Assembly (NCBI RefSeq): GCF_002982115.1
Contig: NZ_CP019980.1
Location: forward strand, 3,790,001 to 3,854,000
Source: Lysinibacillus sphaericus
Lineage (GTDB): Bacteria; Bacillota; Bacilli; Bacillales_A; Planococcaceae
DNA: 64,000 bases
Reading direction: 5' to 3'
Positions 17,858-27,192 of the stretch are shown here, piece by piece; the stretch's first letter is position 1; every line of letters begins with the position of its first letter. The notes under the pieces were generated by a model. That model made no database searches. It saw only the letters and a program-made list of their open reading frames with translations, and had not been told where the DNA came from. A program made the position numbers and the translations under genes.

Positions 17858-17960
17858 TTGCAAATTTTTCATTATTATGTATAATAGTAATGTTTTTAGT
17901 AAACTAAAAGTTTCGTTAAAGTAAACTTCATTTTCTGAAAGTTTATGATTGCTAAACTTC
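17858..17960 (+). promoter_or_regulatory. pot operon promoter and operator array
   Basis: TTGCAA (17858-17863), a 16-bp spacer and TATAAT (17880-17885) form a SigA promoter. Downstream, in the leader, are five AGTTTA/TAAACT-type elements in both orientations (near 17899, 17908, 17920, 17939 and 17953). This pattern suits repression by the XRE-cupin protein encoded first in the operon. Confidence 0.55.
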
Positions 17961-17976
17961 TTCTAGGAGGGAAAGG

Positions 17977-18519
17977 ATGCAAATTGGAGGAAAAATTAAA
18001 GCACTTCGTTTGAAAAAAGGTCTTACCCAAGAAGAGCTTGGAGAACGTACAGATTTAAGTAAAGGCTATATTTCACAACTAGAGCGTGATTTGAATTCGC
18101 CTTCTATTGAAACACTTTTTTCATTATTAGAAGTTTTAGGATCGACGCCCAAGGAATTCTTCGATGATGATGCACCTGAGCAAAAGGTTGTCTACACCGA
18201 GGAAGATCAATCGACTTATACAGACGAAGAAAAAAAATATGAAATTCAATGGCTTATTCCTACATCTAATGAGAAAGAAATGGAGCCCATCTTTTTGACA
18301 CTTGCTGCTGACGGCGAATTCAAACAGTTTGAACCATCACTATCAGAAACATTTATTTATATTGTCAAAGGGCGTATTCGTCTCGTTTTAGGGAATGAAC
18401 AATATATAGCTAGTGAAGGCAATGCGCTCTATTTTGACGCGGCAGATCATCATCAAATTTTTAATGCCCATGACGATGAAACAAAAATTTTACTCGTCGC
18501 AACGGATTCTTATTTATAG
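17977..18519 (+). CDS. XRE-cupin regulator of the polyamine transport operon
   Basis: 180 residues. The N-terminal XRE HTH covers about residues 5-60 (LRLKKGLTQEELGERTDLSKGYISQLERD). A linker leads to a C-terminal cupin barrel (about 105-178) likely to sense a small ligand. The architecture is that of PuuR and of the regulators preceding potABCD in Bacillus and Listeria. AGGAGGG precedes the ATG, and the gene lies 17 nt before potA, so it is part of the pot operon. Sensing of a polyamine is inferred from position. Confidence 0.88.
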   Translation: MQIGGKIKALRLKKGLTQEELGERTDLSKGYISQLERDLNSPSIETLFSLLEVLGSTPKEFFDDDAPEQKVVYTEEDQSTYTDEEKKYEIQWLIPTSNEKEMEPIFLTLAADGEFKQFEPSLSETFIYIVKGRIRLVLGNEQYIASEGNALYFDAADHHQIFNAHDDETKILLVATDSYL

Positions 18520-18536
18520 CTTAAGGAGGCGCTTCA

Positions 18537-19643
18537 ATGACAACAAATTCTATTATCCGCTTTGAAAATGTATCAAAATCATATAGTGACGGCACAGTCG
18601 TCCTAAAAAATATTAACTTAGAGCTTGAAAAAGGGAAGTTCTATACGTTGCTTGGTCCGTCAGGTTGCGGTAAAACAACGATATTACGCATTATTGCTGG
18701 TTTCACAGAACCAACTACAGGCGATGTGTTTTTCCACGATAAAAAAATTAACACTGTTCCAGCCAATGAACGTCAAGTGAACACAGTATTTCAGGATTAT
18801 GCGTTATTTCCACATCTAAATGTTTTTGAAAATGTAGCATTTGGATTACGCATTAAAAAACTTCCTGAAAATAACATTAAAGAACGTGTTGGAGAAGCGC
18901 TAAAATTTGTCAACTTAGCCGGCTATGGCAATCGAGAAATTTCTGAAATGTCGGGTGGTCAGCGTCAACGTGTTGCAATTGCACGAGCTATTGTTAATGA
19001 TCCAGAAGTTATTTTACTCGACGAGCCTCTTTCTGCGCTTGATTTAAAACTTCGTACAGAAATGCAGTATGAACTACGTGAATTACAACAACGACTTGGT
19101 AAAACATTTGTATTTGTCACACACGACCAAGAAGAGGCACTTGCCATGAGTGATGAAATATTTGTCTTAAGCGAAGGGCAAATTCAACAATCAGGTACAC
19201 CAGTAGATATTTATGATGAACCCATTAACCGTTTTGTTGCCGACTTTATCGGAGAATCAAATATTGTTAACGGCGTTATGATAGAAGATTTTAAAGTGGA
19301 GTTTGCTGGGAAAGTGTTTGAATGTGTTGACCAAGGAATGAAACCAAATGAAAAAATCGATATTGTTATTCGTCCAGAAGATTTGGAAATTACAACAGTC
19401 GACAAAGGAAAACTAATTGTTAAAGTTGATACACAATTATTCCGTGGAGTCCATTATGAGCTCTCCACTTACGATAAAGCTGGTAATGAGTGGCTTGTCC
19501 ATTCATTGAAGAAAGCTGAAGTAGGGACAGAAATAGGTTTAGACTTTGATCCAGAAGCCATTCATGTAATGCGCCTAAATGAAACTGAGGAAGAGTTCGA
19601 TAAACGTCTAGAATCCTATGGAGATGACGAAGATGCAAACTAA
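18537..19643 (+). CDS. potA: Spermidine/putrescine ABC transporter ATPase
   Basis: 368 residues with Walker A (GPSGCGKTT), signature MSGGQRQR, Walker B ([12 protein letters not shown]), an H-loop in VTHDQEEA and a C-terminal TOBE domain from about residue 285. It energises PotBC in polyamine uptake. AAGGAGG precedes the ATG. Its 3' end overlaps the potB start by 11 nt. Confidence 0.95.
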   Translation: MTTNSIIRFENVSKSYSDGTVVLKNINLELEKGKFYTLLGPSGCGKTTILRIIAGFTEPTTGDVFFHDKKINTVPANERQVNTVFQDYALFPHLNVFENVAFGLRIKKLPENNIKERVGEALKFVNLAGYGNREISEMSGGQRQRVAIARAIVNDPEVILLDEPLSALDLKLRTEMQYELRELQQRLGKTFVFVTHDQEEALAMSDEIFVLSEGQIQQSGTPVDIYDEPINRFVADFIGESNIVNGVMIEDFKVEFAGKVFECVDQGMKPNEKIDIVIRPEDLEITTVDKGKLIVKVDTQLFRGVHYELSTYDKAGNEWLVHSLKKAEVGTEIGLDFDPEAIHVMRLNETEEEFDKRLESYGDDEDAN

Positions 19644-20442
19644 AACTTCGAAATCAGCGTTATTTCCATACGTTTTATGGATTGCACTATTTGTTATTGC
19701 GCCGATTGCCCTCGTTGTTTACTACTCCCTACTAGATTTACATGGCAATTTTACGCTCAATAACTACAAAGCATTTTTTACATCTGTCTATTTAAAAATG
19801 ACACTTAGTTCGTTTTGGTATGCGTTTTTAATCACCTTCTTTACATTGCTGATTTCATACCCAACAGCTTATTTTTTAACGAAGACCAAACACAAACAGC
19901 TATGGCTATTGCTCATTATTATTCCTTCGTGGATTAATCTTTTGTTAAAAACATATGCGTTTATAGGGATATTCGGTTTATATGGTCCTATCAATGCAGC
20001 CATTGAAGTATTCGGCTTTGATCCGAAGCAAATGCTATTTACTGATATGAGCTTTGTCTTCGTATCCGTTTATATTTTTATTCCCTTTATGATTTTACCA
20101 ATTTTCAACTCGTTGGATCGTCTTAACCCAACCCTTGTCTACGCAGCTCGTGACTTAGGTGCTTCAGCCTTTACAACATTCCGTCGCGTTGTACTGCCAC
20201 TAACAATGGACGGTGTTAAATCAGGAATTCAAGTTGTTTTCATCCCTGCTTTATCACTTTTCATGATTACGCGCTTAATTGCAGGAAACCGCGTTATTAC
20301 GCTCGGTACAGCAATTGAGCAACAATTCCTTGTAACGCAAAATTGGGGCATGGGTTCAACGATTGCCGTATTTTTAATTTTATTTATGGTAATCATCATG
20401 TTCATTACAGGTCAAAAGGATAAAGGAGGTCGCGTACGATGA
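19633..20442 (+). CDS. potB: Spermidine/putrescine ABC transporter permease PotB
   Basis: 269 residues with six predicted membrane helices and the cytoplasmic EAA-type loop [20 protein letters not shown] at about residues 173-192, which docks on PotA. I placed the start at 19633, 9 nt after GGAG, within the potA 3' end; an upstream ATG at 19618 is less well spaced. It pairs with PotC to form the channel. Confidence 0.93.
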   Translation: MQTKTSKSALFPYVLWIALFVIAPIALVVYYSLLDLHGNFTLNNYKAFFTSVYLKMTLSSFWYAFLITFFTLLISYPTAYFLTKTKHKQLWLLLIIIPSWINLLLKTYAFIGIFGLYGPINAAIEVFGFDPKQMLFTDMSFVFVSVYIFIPFMILPIFNSLDRLNPTLVYAARDLGASAFTTFRRVVLPLTMDGVKSGIQVVFIPALSLFMITRLIAGNRVITLGTAIEQQFLVTQNWGMGSTIAVFLILFMVIIMFITGQKDKGGRVR

Positions 20443-21236
20443 GCAAACTGTCCACATCTGCAAAAGTGTATTTAGCGATTGTTTTTATCGTCCTGTATGC
20501 TCCTATTTTTTACTTAGTCTTTTACTCATTCAATAGTGGGGATTCCATGACAAACTTCCAATCCTTCACATTGGATCATTATAAAGCTGTATTCGAGGAT
20601 TCTAGATTACTCGTTATTTTAATTAATACGGTGATTGTGGCTTTGCTTTCTGCACTAATTTCCACAATTATTGGCACACTAGGCGCAATCGGGATCGTTA
20701 CAGTAAAAGATTCGAAAATGCGCAATACCCTGCTTTCCTTAAATAATGTATTAATCGTGAGTCCAGATGTTATTATCGGTGCAAGCTTTTTAATTTTATT
20801 TACAATGGTAGGCATTAAACTGGGCTTCGCTTCAGTATTATTAGCCCATGTCGCGTTTAGTGTTCCTATTGTTGTACTGATGGTTTTACCAAAATTATTA
20901 GAGATGAATAAGTCGTTAATTGATGCGGCTTTAGATCTTGGCGCAACGAAAAAAGATGTTATGATGCGCGTTATTTTACCGTATATCCAACCAGGGATTT
21001 TTGCTGGTTTCTTTCTCGCTTTAACGTATTCACTAGATGACTTTGCTGTAACATTTTTCGTGACAGGAAATGGCTTTAGTACTTTATCTGTTGAAATTTA
21101 CTCGATGGCACGTGCTGGTATTTCTCTGACAGTGAACGCCATTTCTGGTTTAGTATTCTTCGTTACAATTATAGTAGTAGTCGGCTATTATTTCTTCACA
21201 AGTCGTACGAGTAAAAGAACGGAGGGACAACAATGA
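20439..21236 (+). CDS. potC: Spermidine/putrescine ABC transporter permease PotC
   Basis: 265 residues, about six membrane helices, with the EAA loop DAALDLGATKKDVMMRVILPYI. It overlaps potB by 4 nt (ATGA), with AAAGGAGG upstream. The conserved stretch YSLDDFAVTFFVTG follows the loop. Confidence 0.93.
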   Translation: MSKLSTSAKVYLAIVFIVLYAPIFYLVFYSFNSGDSMTNFQSFTLDHYKAVFEDSRLLVILINTVIVALLSALISTIIGTLGAIGIVTVKDSKMRNTLLSLNNVLIVSPDVIIGASFLILFTMVGIKLGFASVLLAHVAFSVPIVVLMVLPKLLEMNKSLIDAALDLGATKKDVMMRVILPYIQPGIFAGFFLALTYSLDDFAVTFFVTGNGFSTLSVEIYSMARAGISLTVNAISGLVFFVTIIVVVGYYFFTSRTSKRTEGQQ

Positions 21237-22306
21237 AGTCTTTAATTCAAGCTACCATCGCCATACTTGTCGTCTCCGCCCTGTTAGTGTACGCGGCTGA
21301 TGCAATGAGCGCTACCGGTGGTAAAAGTGGAAAAGATACATTAACTATTTTTAACTGGGGCGAATATATAGACCCCGATTTACTAAAGCAATTTGAAAAA
21401 GAAACAGGCATCCATGTCATTTACGAAACATTTGATTCCAATGAGGCCATGATGACGAAAATTAAGCAAGGTGGGACGGCATACGATATTGCTGTGCCCT
21501 CTGAGTACATGATTGAAAAAATGAAGGAAGAACATTTATTACTTCCTTTAGATAAAACAAAAATCCCGAACTTTAAAAATATCGACCCTTATTTTTTAGA
21601 TTTGCCATTTGATGATAACAATAAATACTCTGTTCCTTATTTTTGGGGCACAGTTGGCATTGTCTATAATCCAGATTTAGTCGGTGACCTAGATTTCTCT
21701 TCATGGCAAGACTTATGGGATCCTTCTTTAAAACGTAAAGTCTTTTTAGTAGACGGTGCACGTGAAGTCATCGGTATGGGTTTGAACAGTCTTGGACACT
21801 CCCTGAACTCGTTAGATGACCAAGAGTTACGTCAGGCCACAGACAAACTGATTACACTCGCACCAAACGTCAAAGCGATTATTGGTGATGAGATTACACC
21901 GCTTATGATTAATAACGAAGCAGCCATCGCACTCACTTGGTCTGGTCAAGCCGCAGATATGCTATCAGAAAATGAAGATTTAGACTTTGCTGTGCCAGAA
22001 GAAGGTTCGAACTTGTGGTTTGATAATATGGTAATCCCGAAAACTTCGAAAAATATTGATGGCGCACATGCTTTCATTAACTTTATGTTAAATGCGGAAT
22101 CTGGAGCTCAAAATGCAGATTATGTAGGCTACTCTACTCCAAATACTGCAGCAATGAGCTTAATGGATAAAGAAGTTATTGCTGATGAGCGCTTCTACCC
22201 TTCAGAAGAACAACGCAAAACGTTAGAAGTCTATAAAAACCTAGGACCCGATTATTTAGGGAAATACAATGAATTATTTTTAGAATTTAAAATGAGTATT
22301 CGATAA
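21233..22306 (+). CDS. potD: Spermidine/putrescine-binding protein PotD
   Basis: 357 residues. An N-terminal hydrophobic segment (about residues 5-24) lacks a lipobox cysteine, so anchoring by an uncleaved helix is likely. The mature part opens with LTIFNWGEYIDPDLLKQFE, the PotD/PotF signature, and acidic and aromatic residues of the polyamine site occur in the expected regions (YDIAVPSEYM, LTWSGQAADM, NLWFDNMVIPK). It overlaps potC by 4 nt. It is the last gene of the operon and is followed by a strong hairpin. Confidence 0.94.
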   Translation: MKSLIQATIAILVVSALLVYAADAMSATGGKSGKDTLTIFNWGEYIDPDLLKQFEKETGIHVIYETFDSNEAMMTKIKQGGTAYDIAVPSEYMIEKMKEEHLLLPLDKTKIPNFKNIDPYFLDLPFDDNNKYSVPYFWGTVGIVYNPDLVGDLDFSSWQDLWDPSLKRKVFLVDGAREVIGMGLNSLGHSLNSLDDQELRQATDKLITLAPNVKAIIGDEITPLMINNEAAIALTWSGQAADMLSENEDLDFAVPEEGSNLWFDNMVIPKTSKNIDGAHAFINFMLNAESGAQNADYVGYSTPNTAAMSLMDKEVIADERFYPSEEQRKTLEVYKNLGPDYLGKYNELFLEFKMSIR

Positions 22307-22325
22307 ATACGAAAGAAACGAAGCC

Positions 22326-22367
22326 AAAAAAGTGTTAGATTGACAGCCATCAATCTAACACTTTTTT
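22326..22367. terminator. Terminator of the pot operon (shared hairpin, copy 1)
   Basis: An 18-bp perfect stem with a 6-nt loop: AAAAAAGTGTTAGATTGA at 22326-22343 and its complement at 22350-22367. The same stem recurs after ccpC and ykwC. Confidence 0.9.
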
Positions 22368-22560
22368 GATGGGACTGTTGATGTCCGCTACGGCAATTGG
22401 TGGCGATTCATGATTTTTAGTGGCAATTTTCTTTATTCTGTCGCCTTGTACTTGTATCATAACCATGACAGCTACCTACGACTATAATCTGATAGCCAAG
22501 CATTATTTCTTTATGATAGACTTTAGTAATGTTTTAATAGTAAATAAAGGGGGGTATTCG

Positions 22561-23757
22561 ATGACCCAGCAGAAGTCTAATAAGGCCGCGTTGTATATTT
22601 TAATGTTTAATATGTTTATCGCAATGGGGAGTATTGGGATTATTATTCCTGTTATGCCAGAGTATTTAAAAATATTTGGAGCAGCAGGACAAGTTCTTGG
22701 CATGCTAATTGCAACGTTCGCCTTAGCACAATTCGTTTTTTCTCCAATTGCTGGGAATCTCTCAGATCGATATGGTCGAAAAAATTTGATTATCTTTGGT
22801 CTGATTGTCACTGGCCTTGGGCAAATTTCATTTGGTTTATCTACAGATGTATGGATGCTTTTTGTTGCCCGTTTCTTAGGTGGTTTAGGTTCAGCCTTTG
22901 TTGCACCGCCTATTATGGCGTTTGTGGCAGATGTCACAACGTATGAAGAACGAGGAAAAGGAATGGGCATGTTAGGAGCTGCCATGTCTCTTGGTTTTAT
23001 GATTGGACCTGGTATTGGCGGGTTTCTATCGAAAGTTAGCTTGCATTTCCCATTCTTTACGGCTGGTGGAGCAGCTATTATTGCTTCTATTCTATCGGTA
23101 TTTTTACTACCTTCCACAAAGCCCACTGCAGCTCAGAAAGCTCAAAAACAAGAAAATCTTGCAAAGCAGATGGTACGTTCAGTCAAAATGCCATACTTTG
23201 TCATGCTTATTATTATGCTAGTATTCTCGTTTGGCATCGCTAATTTTCAAACGACATTATCATTATTTGTAACGGACAAGTTTAATTACACGCCTGCCGA
23301 TATTGCTATCTTGCTGACTGTAGGTGGTGCATTTGGTGTTATTGTTCAAATGTTTGTCATTACACCACTCTTTAAACGTTTTGGTGAAATGAAAGTTGTG
23401 TTAGTCAATTTATTTATTGCGGCTGTAGCAATTTATGCAATATTATTTGTATCTGGTTTTGCACTAATATTAATTGTTGCAACGGTTTTCTCAACAGCCA
23501 CTACACTAATTCGCCCTGCCGTTAACACATTAATTTCTAAACTGGCTGAAAATGAGCAAGGCTTTGCCGCTGGTCTTAATAATGCGTATATGAGTCTCGG
23601 CAATATGATTGGGCCAGCACTAGCAGGCGTTCTTTTTGATTGGAATATAAATAGTCCTTATATTTTCGGGGCAATTATTTTAATGGCCTGCTTCTTCTTA
23701 GCACTTATTTGGACTTTAAAAAAGGCGCCACATCTTATGCAACCTGACTCGAAATAA
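22561..23757 (+). CDS. MFS multidrug-type efflux transporter
   Basis: 398 residues from the ATG at 22561, preceded by AAAGGGGGG. It has 12 predicted helices. Motif A in loop 2-3 is GNLSDRYGRKNL, and motif C (antiporter motif) is in helix 5, GAAMSLGFMIGPGIGGFL. This is the DHA1 group that includes Bmr, Blt and NorA. It exports drugs or dyes by proton antiport; the substrate is unknown. It stands between the pot terminator and a TPP riboswitch, with no dedicated regulator gene beside it. Confidence 0.88.
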   Translation: MTQQKSNKAALYILMFNMFIAMGSIGIIIPVMPEYLKIFGAAGQVLGMLIATFALAQFVFSPIAGNLSDRYGRKNLIIFGLIVTGLGQISFGLSTDVWMLFVARFLGGLGSAFVAPPIMAFVADVTTYEERGKGMGMLGAAMSLGFMIGPGIGGFLSKVSLHFPFFTAGGAAIIASILSVFLLPSTKPTAAQKAQKQENLAKQMVRSVKMPYFVMLIIMLVFSFGIANFQTTLSLFVTDKFNYTPADIAILLTVGGAFGVIVQMFVITPLFKRFGEMKVVLVNLFIAAVAIYAILFVSGFALILIVATVFSTATTLIRPAVNTLISKLAENEQGFAAGLNNAYMSLGNMIGPALAGVLFDWNINSPYIFGAIILMACFFLALIWTLKKAPHLMQPDSK

Positions 23758-23825
23758 TGTGAAATAGCGTTGACTAATATAGATGTTATGTTACATTTAT
23801 TAGTAGAAATTTAATATCATGTTTA

Positions 23826-23920
23826 CCACTAGGGGAGTCTTTACAAGGCTGAGACGTATATGGTCATATACGGACCCTTTGAACCTAATCTAGTTCACAC
23901 TAGCGGAGGGAAGTGGCGAC
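23826..23920 (+). promoter_or_regulatory. TPP riboswitch (THI element)
   Basis: The conserved core is plain: ACTAGGGGAGTC, then GGCTGAGA, a variable hairpin (GTATATGGTCATATAC), ACCCTTTGAACCTAATCTAG, TTCACACTAGCGGAGGGAAGTGG. It binds thiamine pyrophosphate and should shut off the thiW gene downstream. Confidence 0.97.
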
Positions 23921-23948
23921 TCTTGCTTATTGTGTCATTATCAAATAC

Positions 23949-23986
23949 AAGACCGCTTCCTTTTGTTTAGGGGGAGCGGTCTTTTT
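23949..23986 (+). terminator. Riboswitch expression-platform terminator
   Basis: AAGACCGCTTCC pairs with GGGAGCGGTCTT (one G-U pair), followed by TTTTT. It sits 30 nt after the aptamer and 64 nt before thiW, consistent with TPP-induced premature termination. Confidence 0.85.
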
Positions 23987-24049
23987 GTCATCCATTAGGT
24001 CGTTTTACCAACAATTCCACATGTTCTATAAAATAAAGGAGGAACTATC

Positions 24050-24541
24050 ATGGCTATTCAAAAACTAACTATCATGGCTTTATTGGTTGCTATTGCTGTA
24101 GCAGGCTCTATATTTGTCTCGATTCCAACTGGGATTGCTCGTGCCTATCCTGTACAACATGCTATTAATGTTATCGGTGCCATTTTACTAGGGCCTGTGC
24201 CTACCATTATCGTTGCTTTGCTAACAGCCATTATTCGCATACTAACAGGCACAGGCTCTCTTTTAGCGATCCCCGGAAGTGTCATCGGTGCAGCATGTGC
24301 TGCTTTTGCTTATAAATATAGCGGCAAGAAATGGCTAGCAGGAGTTGGTGAAGTATTCGGCACAGGTATCCTTGCTTCACTAATCGCTGTACCTTATGCG
24401 CAATTATTTATGGGAACATCCGTAGCTGCATTATTTTTTATGCCCGCCTTTTTGACATCTAGTTTGATTGGGGCATGTCTCGGCATTATCATCGCGAGCA
24501 GTCTTCGGAAAACCGCACCGTCTATTCTTATTACTAAGTAG
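24050..24541 (+). CDS. thiW: ECF transporter S component ThiW
   Basis: 163 residues, about five hydrophobic helices, with the ThiW-family signature ARAYPVQHAINVIGAILLGP. ThiW is the substrate-binding subunit for a thiazole or thiamine precursor and works with the shared EcfAA'T energising module encoded elsewhere. AAAGGAGGAAC lies before the ATG. The TPP riboswitch upstream confirms the thiamine link. Confidence 0.93.
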   Translation: MAIQKLTIMALLVAIAVAGSIFVSIPTGIARAYPVQHAINVIGAILLGPVPTIIVALLTAIIRILTGTGSLLAIPGSVIGAACAAFAYKYSGKKWLAGVGEVFGTGILASLIAVPYAQLFMGTSVAALFFMPAFLTSSLIGACLGIIIASSLRKTAPSILITK

Positions 24542-24550
24542 CTATGTTCA

Positions 24551-24593
24551 AAAAAAGATGGCACATGCTTTTTTCGCAATGTGCCATCTTTTT
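24551..24593. terminator. Bidirectional terminator, thiW / VWA operon
   Basis: A 14-bp stem (24553-24566 with 24579-24592) flanked by A and T runs on both sides, 10 nt after thiW and 2 nt after the converging VWA gene. Confidence 0.9.
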
Positions 24594-24594
24594 A

Positions 24595-27192
24595 TTATGA
24601 GCGTTTTTTCATGCCTTTTAATAACTGCGCAACATTGGTGTTTTCCACCTGCACGGCTGTTTCGTCTACAGGCTTTTCATTGTGCCTGCGACTTGTTATA
24701 AAGCGCCAACCAAAGCGTCGAATCGTAATATCCAAGAAGAATAGCAACATCCCTGCTAAGAGTAGCCATGTCGCAATATTTTGGCGCTCTGCTCCTTTGT
24801 TTGTGAAATCACGGAACACTTCTTGTGGTTCTTTCAACACTGAGCCGCCAGTTTGCTTTGTTAGTTGCTCTACTACGGTTTCATTCACAGGACGTAATTC
24901 ATATTCAGCACTGTAAGGTACACTAAGACCTGCTTGGTAAATAGCCTGCTCTTCATCAGCGATGCGGAAGAAAATCAAACCAGGCTTCGCTTGGACAACC
25001 GCGCGTACTTGCGAGGCAGATAGCGTTTCAAGCTGTATATCAAGCTCCTCACCAGCTTCATCGACAGCAACAATATCTAAAAATGCTGCTTCATTTGTCG
25101 GATCGGTGATAATAAATGAACCATCTGTATCAAGACGTACATCATAGGCGACATCATTATAACTTGGTAGCATTTGCGATATAATGGTTTGCCAAAATGT
25201 TCCCCATTCCTGCCATCTTGCCCAGTCACCAGCCCATTTCCCCGTTGAATCGGATGTGAAAGCAAAAGTTTTACCAAGTCCATATTGCCATTGTGCTAAT
25301 ACCGGATCTTCTTTCTCACTTTCTGCTATAACAGCAGCTCCCTGCTTCGCTGTTGTGCCAATGTAGGCATTCATTTGTGGCACACCATTCGCAAATAATG
25401 CATTCCAGCCAGATGCATTGTAGATTGTTGGATAGAAAGGATTGTCTTCAATATAAGTACGTGAAATCATCGCTGTCTCACGTGATAAAATCGAAGGAAT
25501 TGTCTGTTCATCGATGACATCATAGAAGCGACCACTGCCCATTTCACTTAGCCCTTGCAGAAGATTGCCATCAGCATCTTGTCCAATCGCCACAGTTGAC
25601 AGTGTCACTCCTTGTTCTTTCCCCGTTTCAATTAAATCCTCATAATTGCCAGCTTGTGATTGTCCATCTGTAAGTAAAATAATATGTTTCCTTTGCAATT
25701 TTAAATCAGCTAAACTATCATAGGCTGCTGCCAATGAACGATAAATTTCTGTACCACCACCAGGCGTAACCGATAAAATCGTATCGACGGCTTCTTCTTT
25801 ATTGCCTAATGGTCCAGTTTCGATGATTTCCCAAGGGCGATCATCAAAGGCGATAAATCCTAGCGTATCTTCATCTCGTAACATTTCAACAGATCGAGCC
25901 GCCGCTTCTTTCGCAAGCTCTAGTTTTGAGCCATACATACTTCCTGAACGGTCAAGTACAATGACGAGCCCTAAAGATGGCAATTGTTCTTTGCCTTTTA
26001 TCTCCATCTCAACAGGTAGTAATGTTTCAATCGGTGTTTTAAAATAACCACCCAAGCCGAAGCTATTTTCACCGCCGACCATTGTAAAGCCAACACCAAA
26101 GTTTTTCACTGCCTGTTCAATAACGCTCATCTTTGCCTCTCCAACTAAGTGTCCAGGAACATTATCAAAAATAATCGCGTTATATTGCAAATAACTAGAC
26201 AGTTCATTTGGTAAGCTTGCTGCATCCACAACATCATAGGAAATTGAATTTGATCCTAGAGCTGCAGCAATTGGTGATGCCGTATCGTAGCCATTGACAA
26301 TCAGTAAATGTGGCTCGCTTTGTACCATCGTCACACTTGTTAATTTATTATTTTCAAAAATGGCATCCTGTCCAACTTGCACGAGCGCCTCATATTTCAC
26401 AAGCCCCTCTGCAGTTGCCGTATGTTTATAAGTAAAAACATTGGAACCTTGAGCAAGCTCCACCGACTCACGATGAATCAGTTTGTCATTTTCGTACAGC
26501 AATAATTCACCTTGCCCTGCCGCTGTGGCATTGACTTCCGTCACAAGCTGTTGCTGTTCACCTACGTAAGCTATTTGTGGTGTCACAAAGCTTTTCAGTG
26601 ACACATCATTCGTCACATTTTGATGAAACGGCACGACATCTACACTAATATTGGAGCCTTTTAGCTTCGTGGCAAATTCTAACGCATTGCCTTGTGTTTC
26701 ATTGGCATCTGTTAGTAATACAAGTCTAGTCGCCTTTTTCGGATCAACAATACCTGTTGCAAGCTGAAGACTTTGTTCTATATTTGTTTGGTCTGTTCCT
26801 TTAACCTCAGTAAATTTCGGAACATCTTTTAAGGATTTTGATAAAATCGCTTCCGTTTGGAGAGTTGATGAAAATGAGTAAATCCCTGCAAGTTGATCTT
26901 CCTTTTTCGATTTCAAACTTTCCTCTATAAAACTAACGATTTCTGCCTCTGTACGATTCATCGAAGCAGAGCGGTCAACTAAATATAAGACTTGCTCGTC
27001 CTTTACTGGCAATAACAGATAAGGTGCTGCCAATGCAAAAACTAAACAGACGATGGCTATTACTCGAATGCCCAATACAACTAGATGACTTTTTTTCAAG
27101 AGCATGCGCTCGCGCCAATAAGTCCATCCAAAATACATAAACAATGGCAGTAATAACAATAACGCTAATGGCATATCAATTCGTAAATCCAC
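24595..27192 (-). CDS. Large membrane protein with two VWA domains
   Basis: About 865 residues from a GTG at 27192, chosen because related proteins start shortly before a D-x-P-(hydrophobic) segment; GGAGG is 12 nt upstream. Helices at about 8-24 and 40-62 are followed by a first VWA domain with MIDAS DRSAS. A glutamine-amidotransferase-like segment (about 300-380, VGGENSFGLGGY) comes next. A second VWA domain carries MIDAS DRSGSM (about residue 404) with a later TDG. A final helix near 815 precedes a short basic tail. VWA domains bind metal and partner proteins and commonly act with MoxR ATPases. Last gene of an eight-gene operon, overlapping the previous gene by 17 nt. Exact function unknown. 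Confidence 0.85.
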   Translation of the reverse strand: MDLRIDMPLALLLLLPLFMYFGWTYWRERMLLKKSHLVVLGIRVIAIVCLVFALAAPYLLLPVKDEQVLYLVDRSASMNRTEAEIVSFIEESLKSKKEDQLAGIYSFSSTLQTEAILSKSLKDVPKFTEVKGTDQTNIEQSLQLATGIVDPKKATRLVLLTDANETQGNALEFATKLKGSNISVDVVPFHQNVTNDVSLKSFVTPQIAYVGEQQQLVTEVNATAAGQGELLLYENDKLIHRESVELAQGSNVFTYKHTATAEGLVKYEALVQVGQDAIFENNKLTSVTMVQSEPHLLIVNGYDTASPIAAALGSNSISYDVVDAASLPNELSSYLQYNAIIFDNVPGHLVGEAKMSVIEQAVKNFGVGFTMVGGENSFGLGGYFKTPIETLLPVEMEIKGKEQLPSLGLVIVLDRSGSMYGSKLELAKEAAARSVEMLRDEDTLGFIAFDDRPWEIIETGPLGNKEEAVDTILSVTPGGGTEIYRSLAAAYDSLADLKLQRKHIILLTDGQSQAGNYEDLIETGKEQGVTLSTVAIGQDADGNLLQGLSEMGSGRFYDVIDEQTIPSILSRETAMISRTYIEDNPFYPTIYNASGWNALFANGVPQMNAYIGTTAKQGAAVIAESEKEDPVLAQWQYGLGKTFAFTSDSTGKWAGDWARWQEWGTFWQTIISQMLPSYNDVAYDVRLDTDGSFIITDPTNEAAFLDIVAVDEAGEELDIQLETLSASQVRAVVQAKPGLIFFRIADEEQAIYQAGLSVPYSAEYELRPVNETVVEQLTKQTGGSVLKEPQEVFRDFTNKGAERQNIATWLLLAGMLLFFLDITIRRFGWRFITSRRHNEKPVDETAVQVENTNVAQLLKGMKKRS

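Noticed and set aside
22503..23126. A 207-codon frame antisense to the MFS gene, and similar long antisense frames within swrC, the VWA and other genes.
   Set aside because: Composition mirrors the real gene on the opposite strand. None has a ribosome site or recognisable motif.
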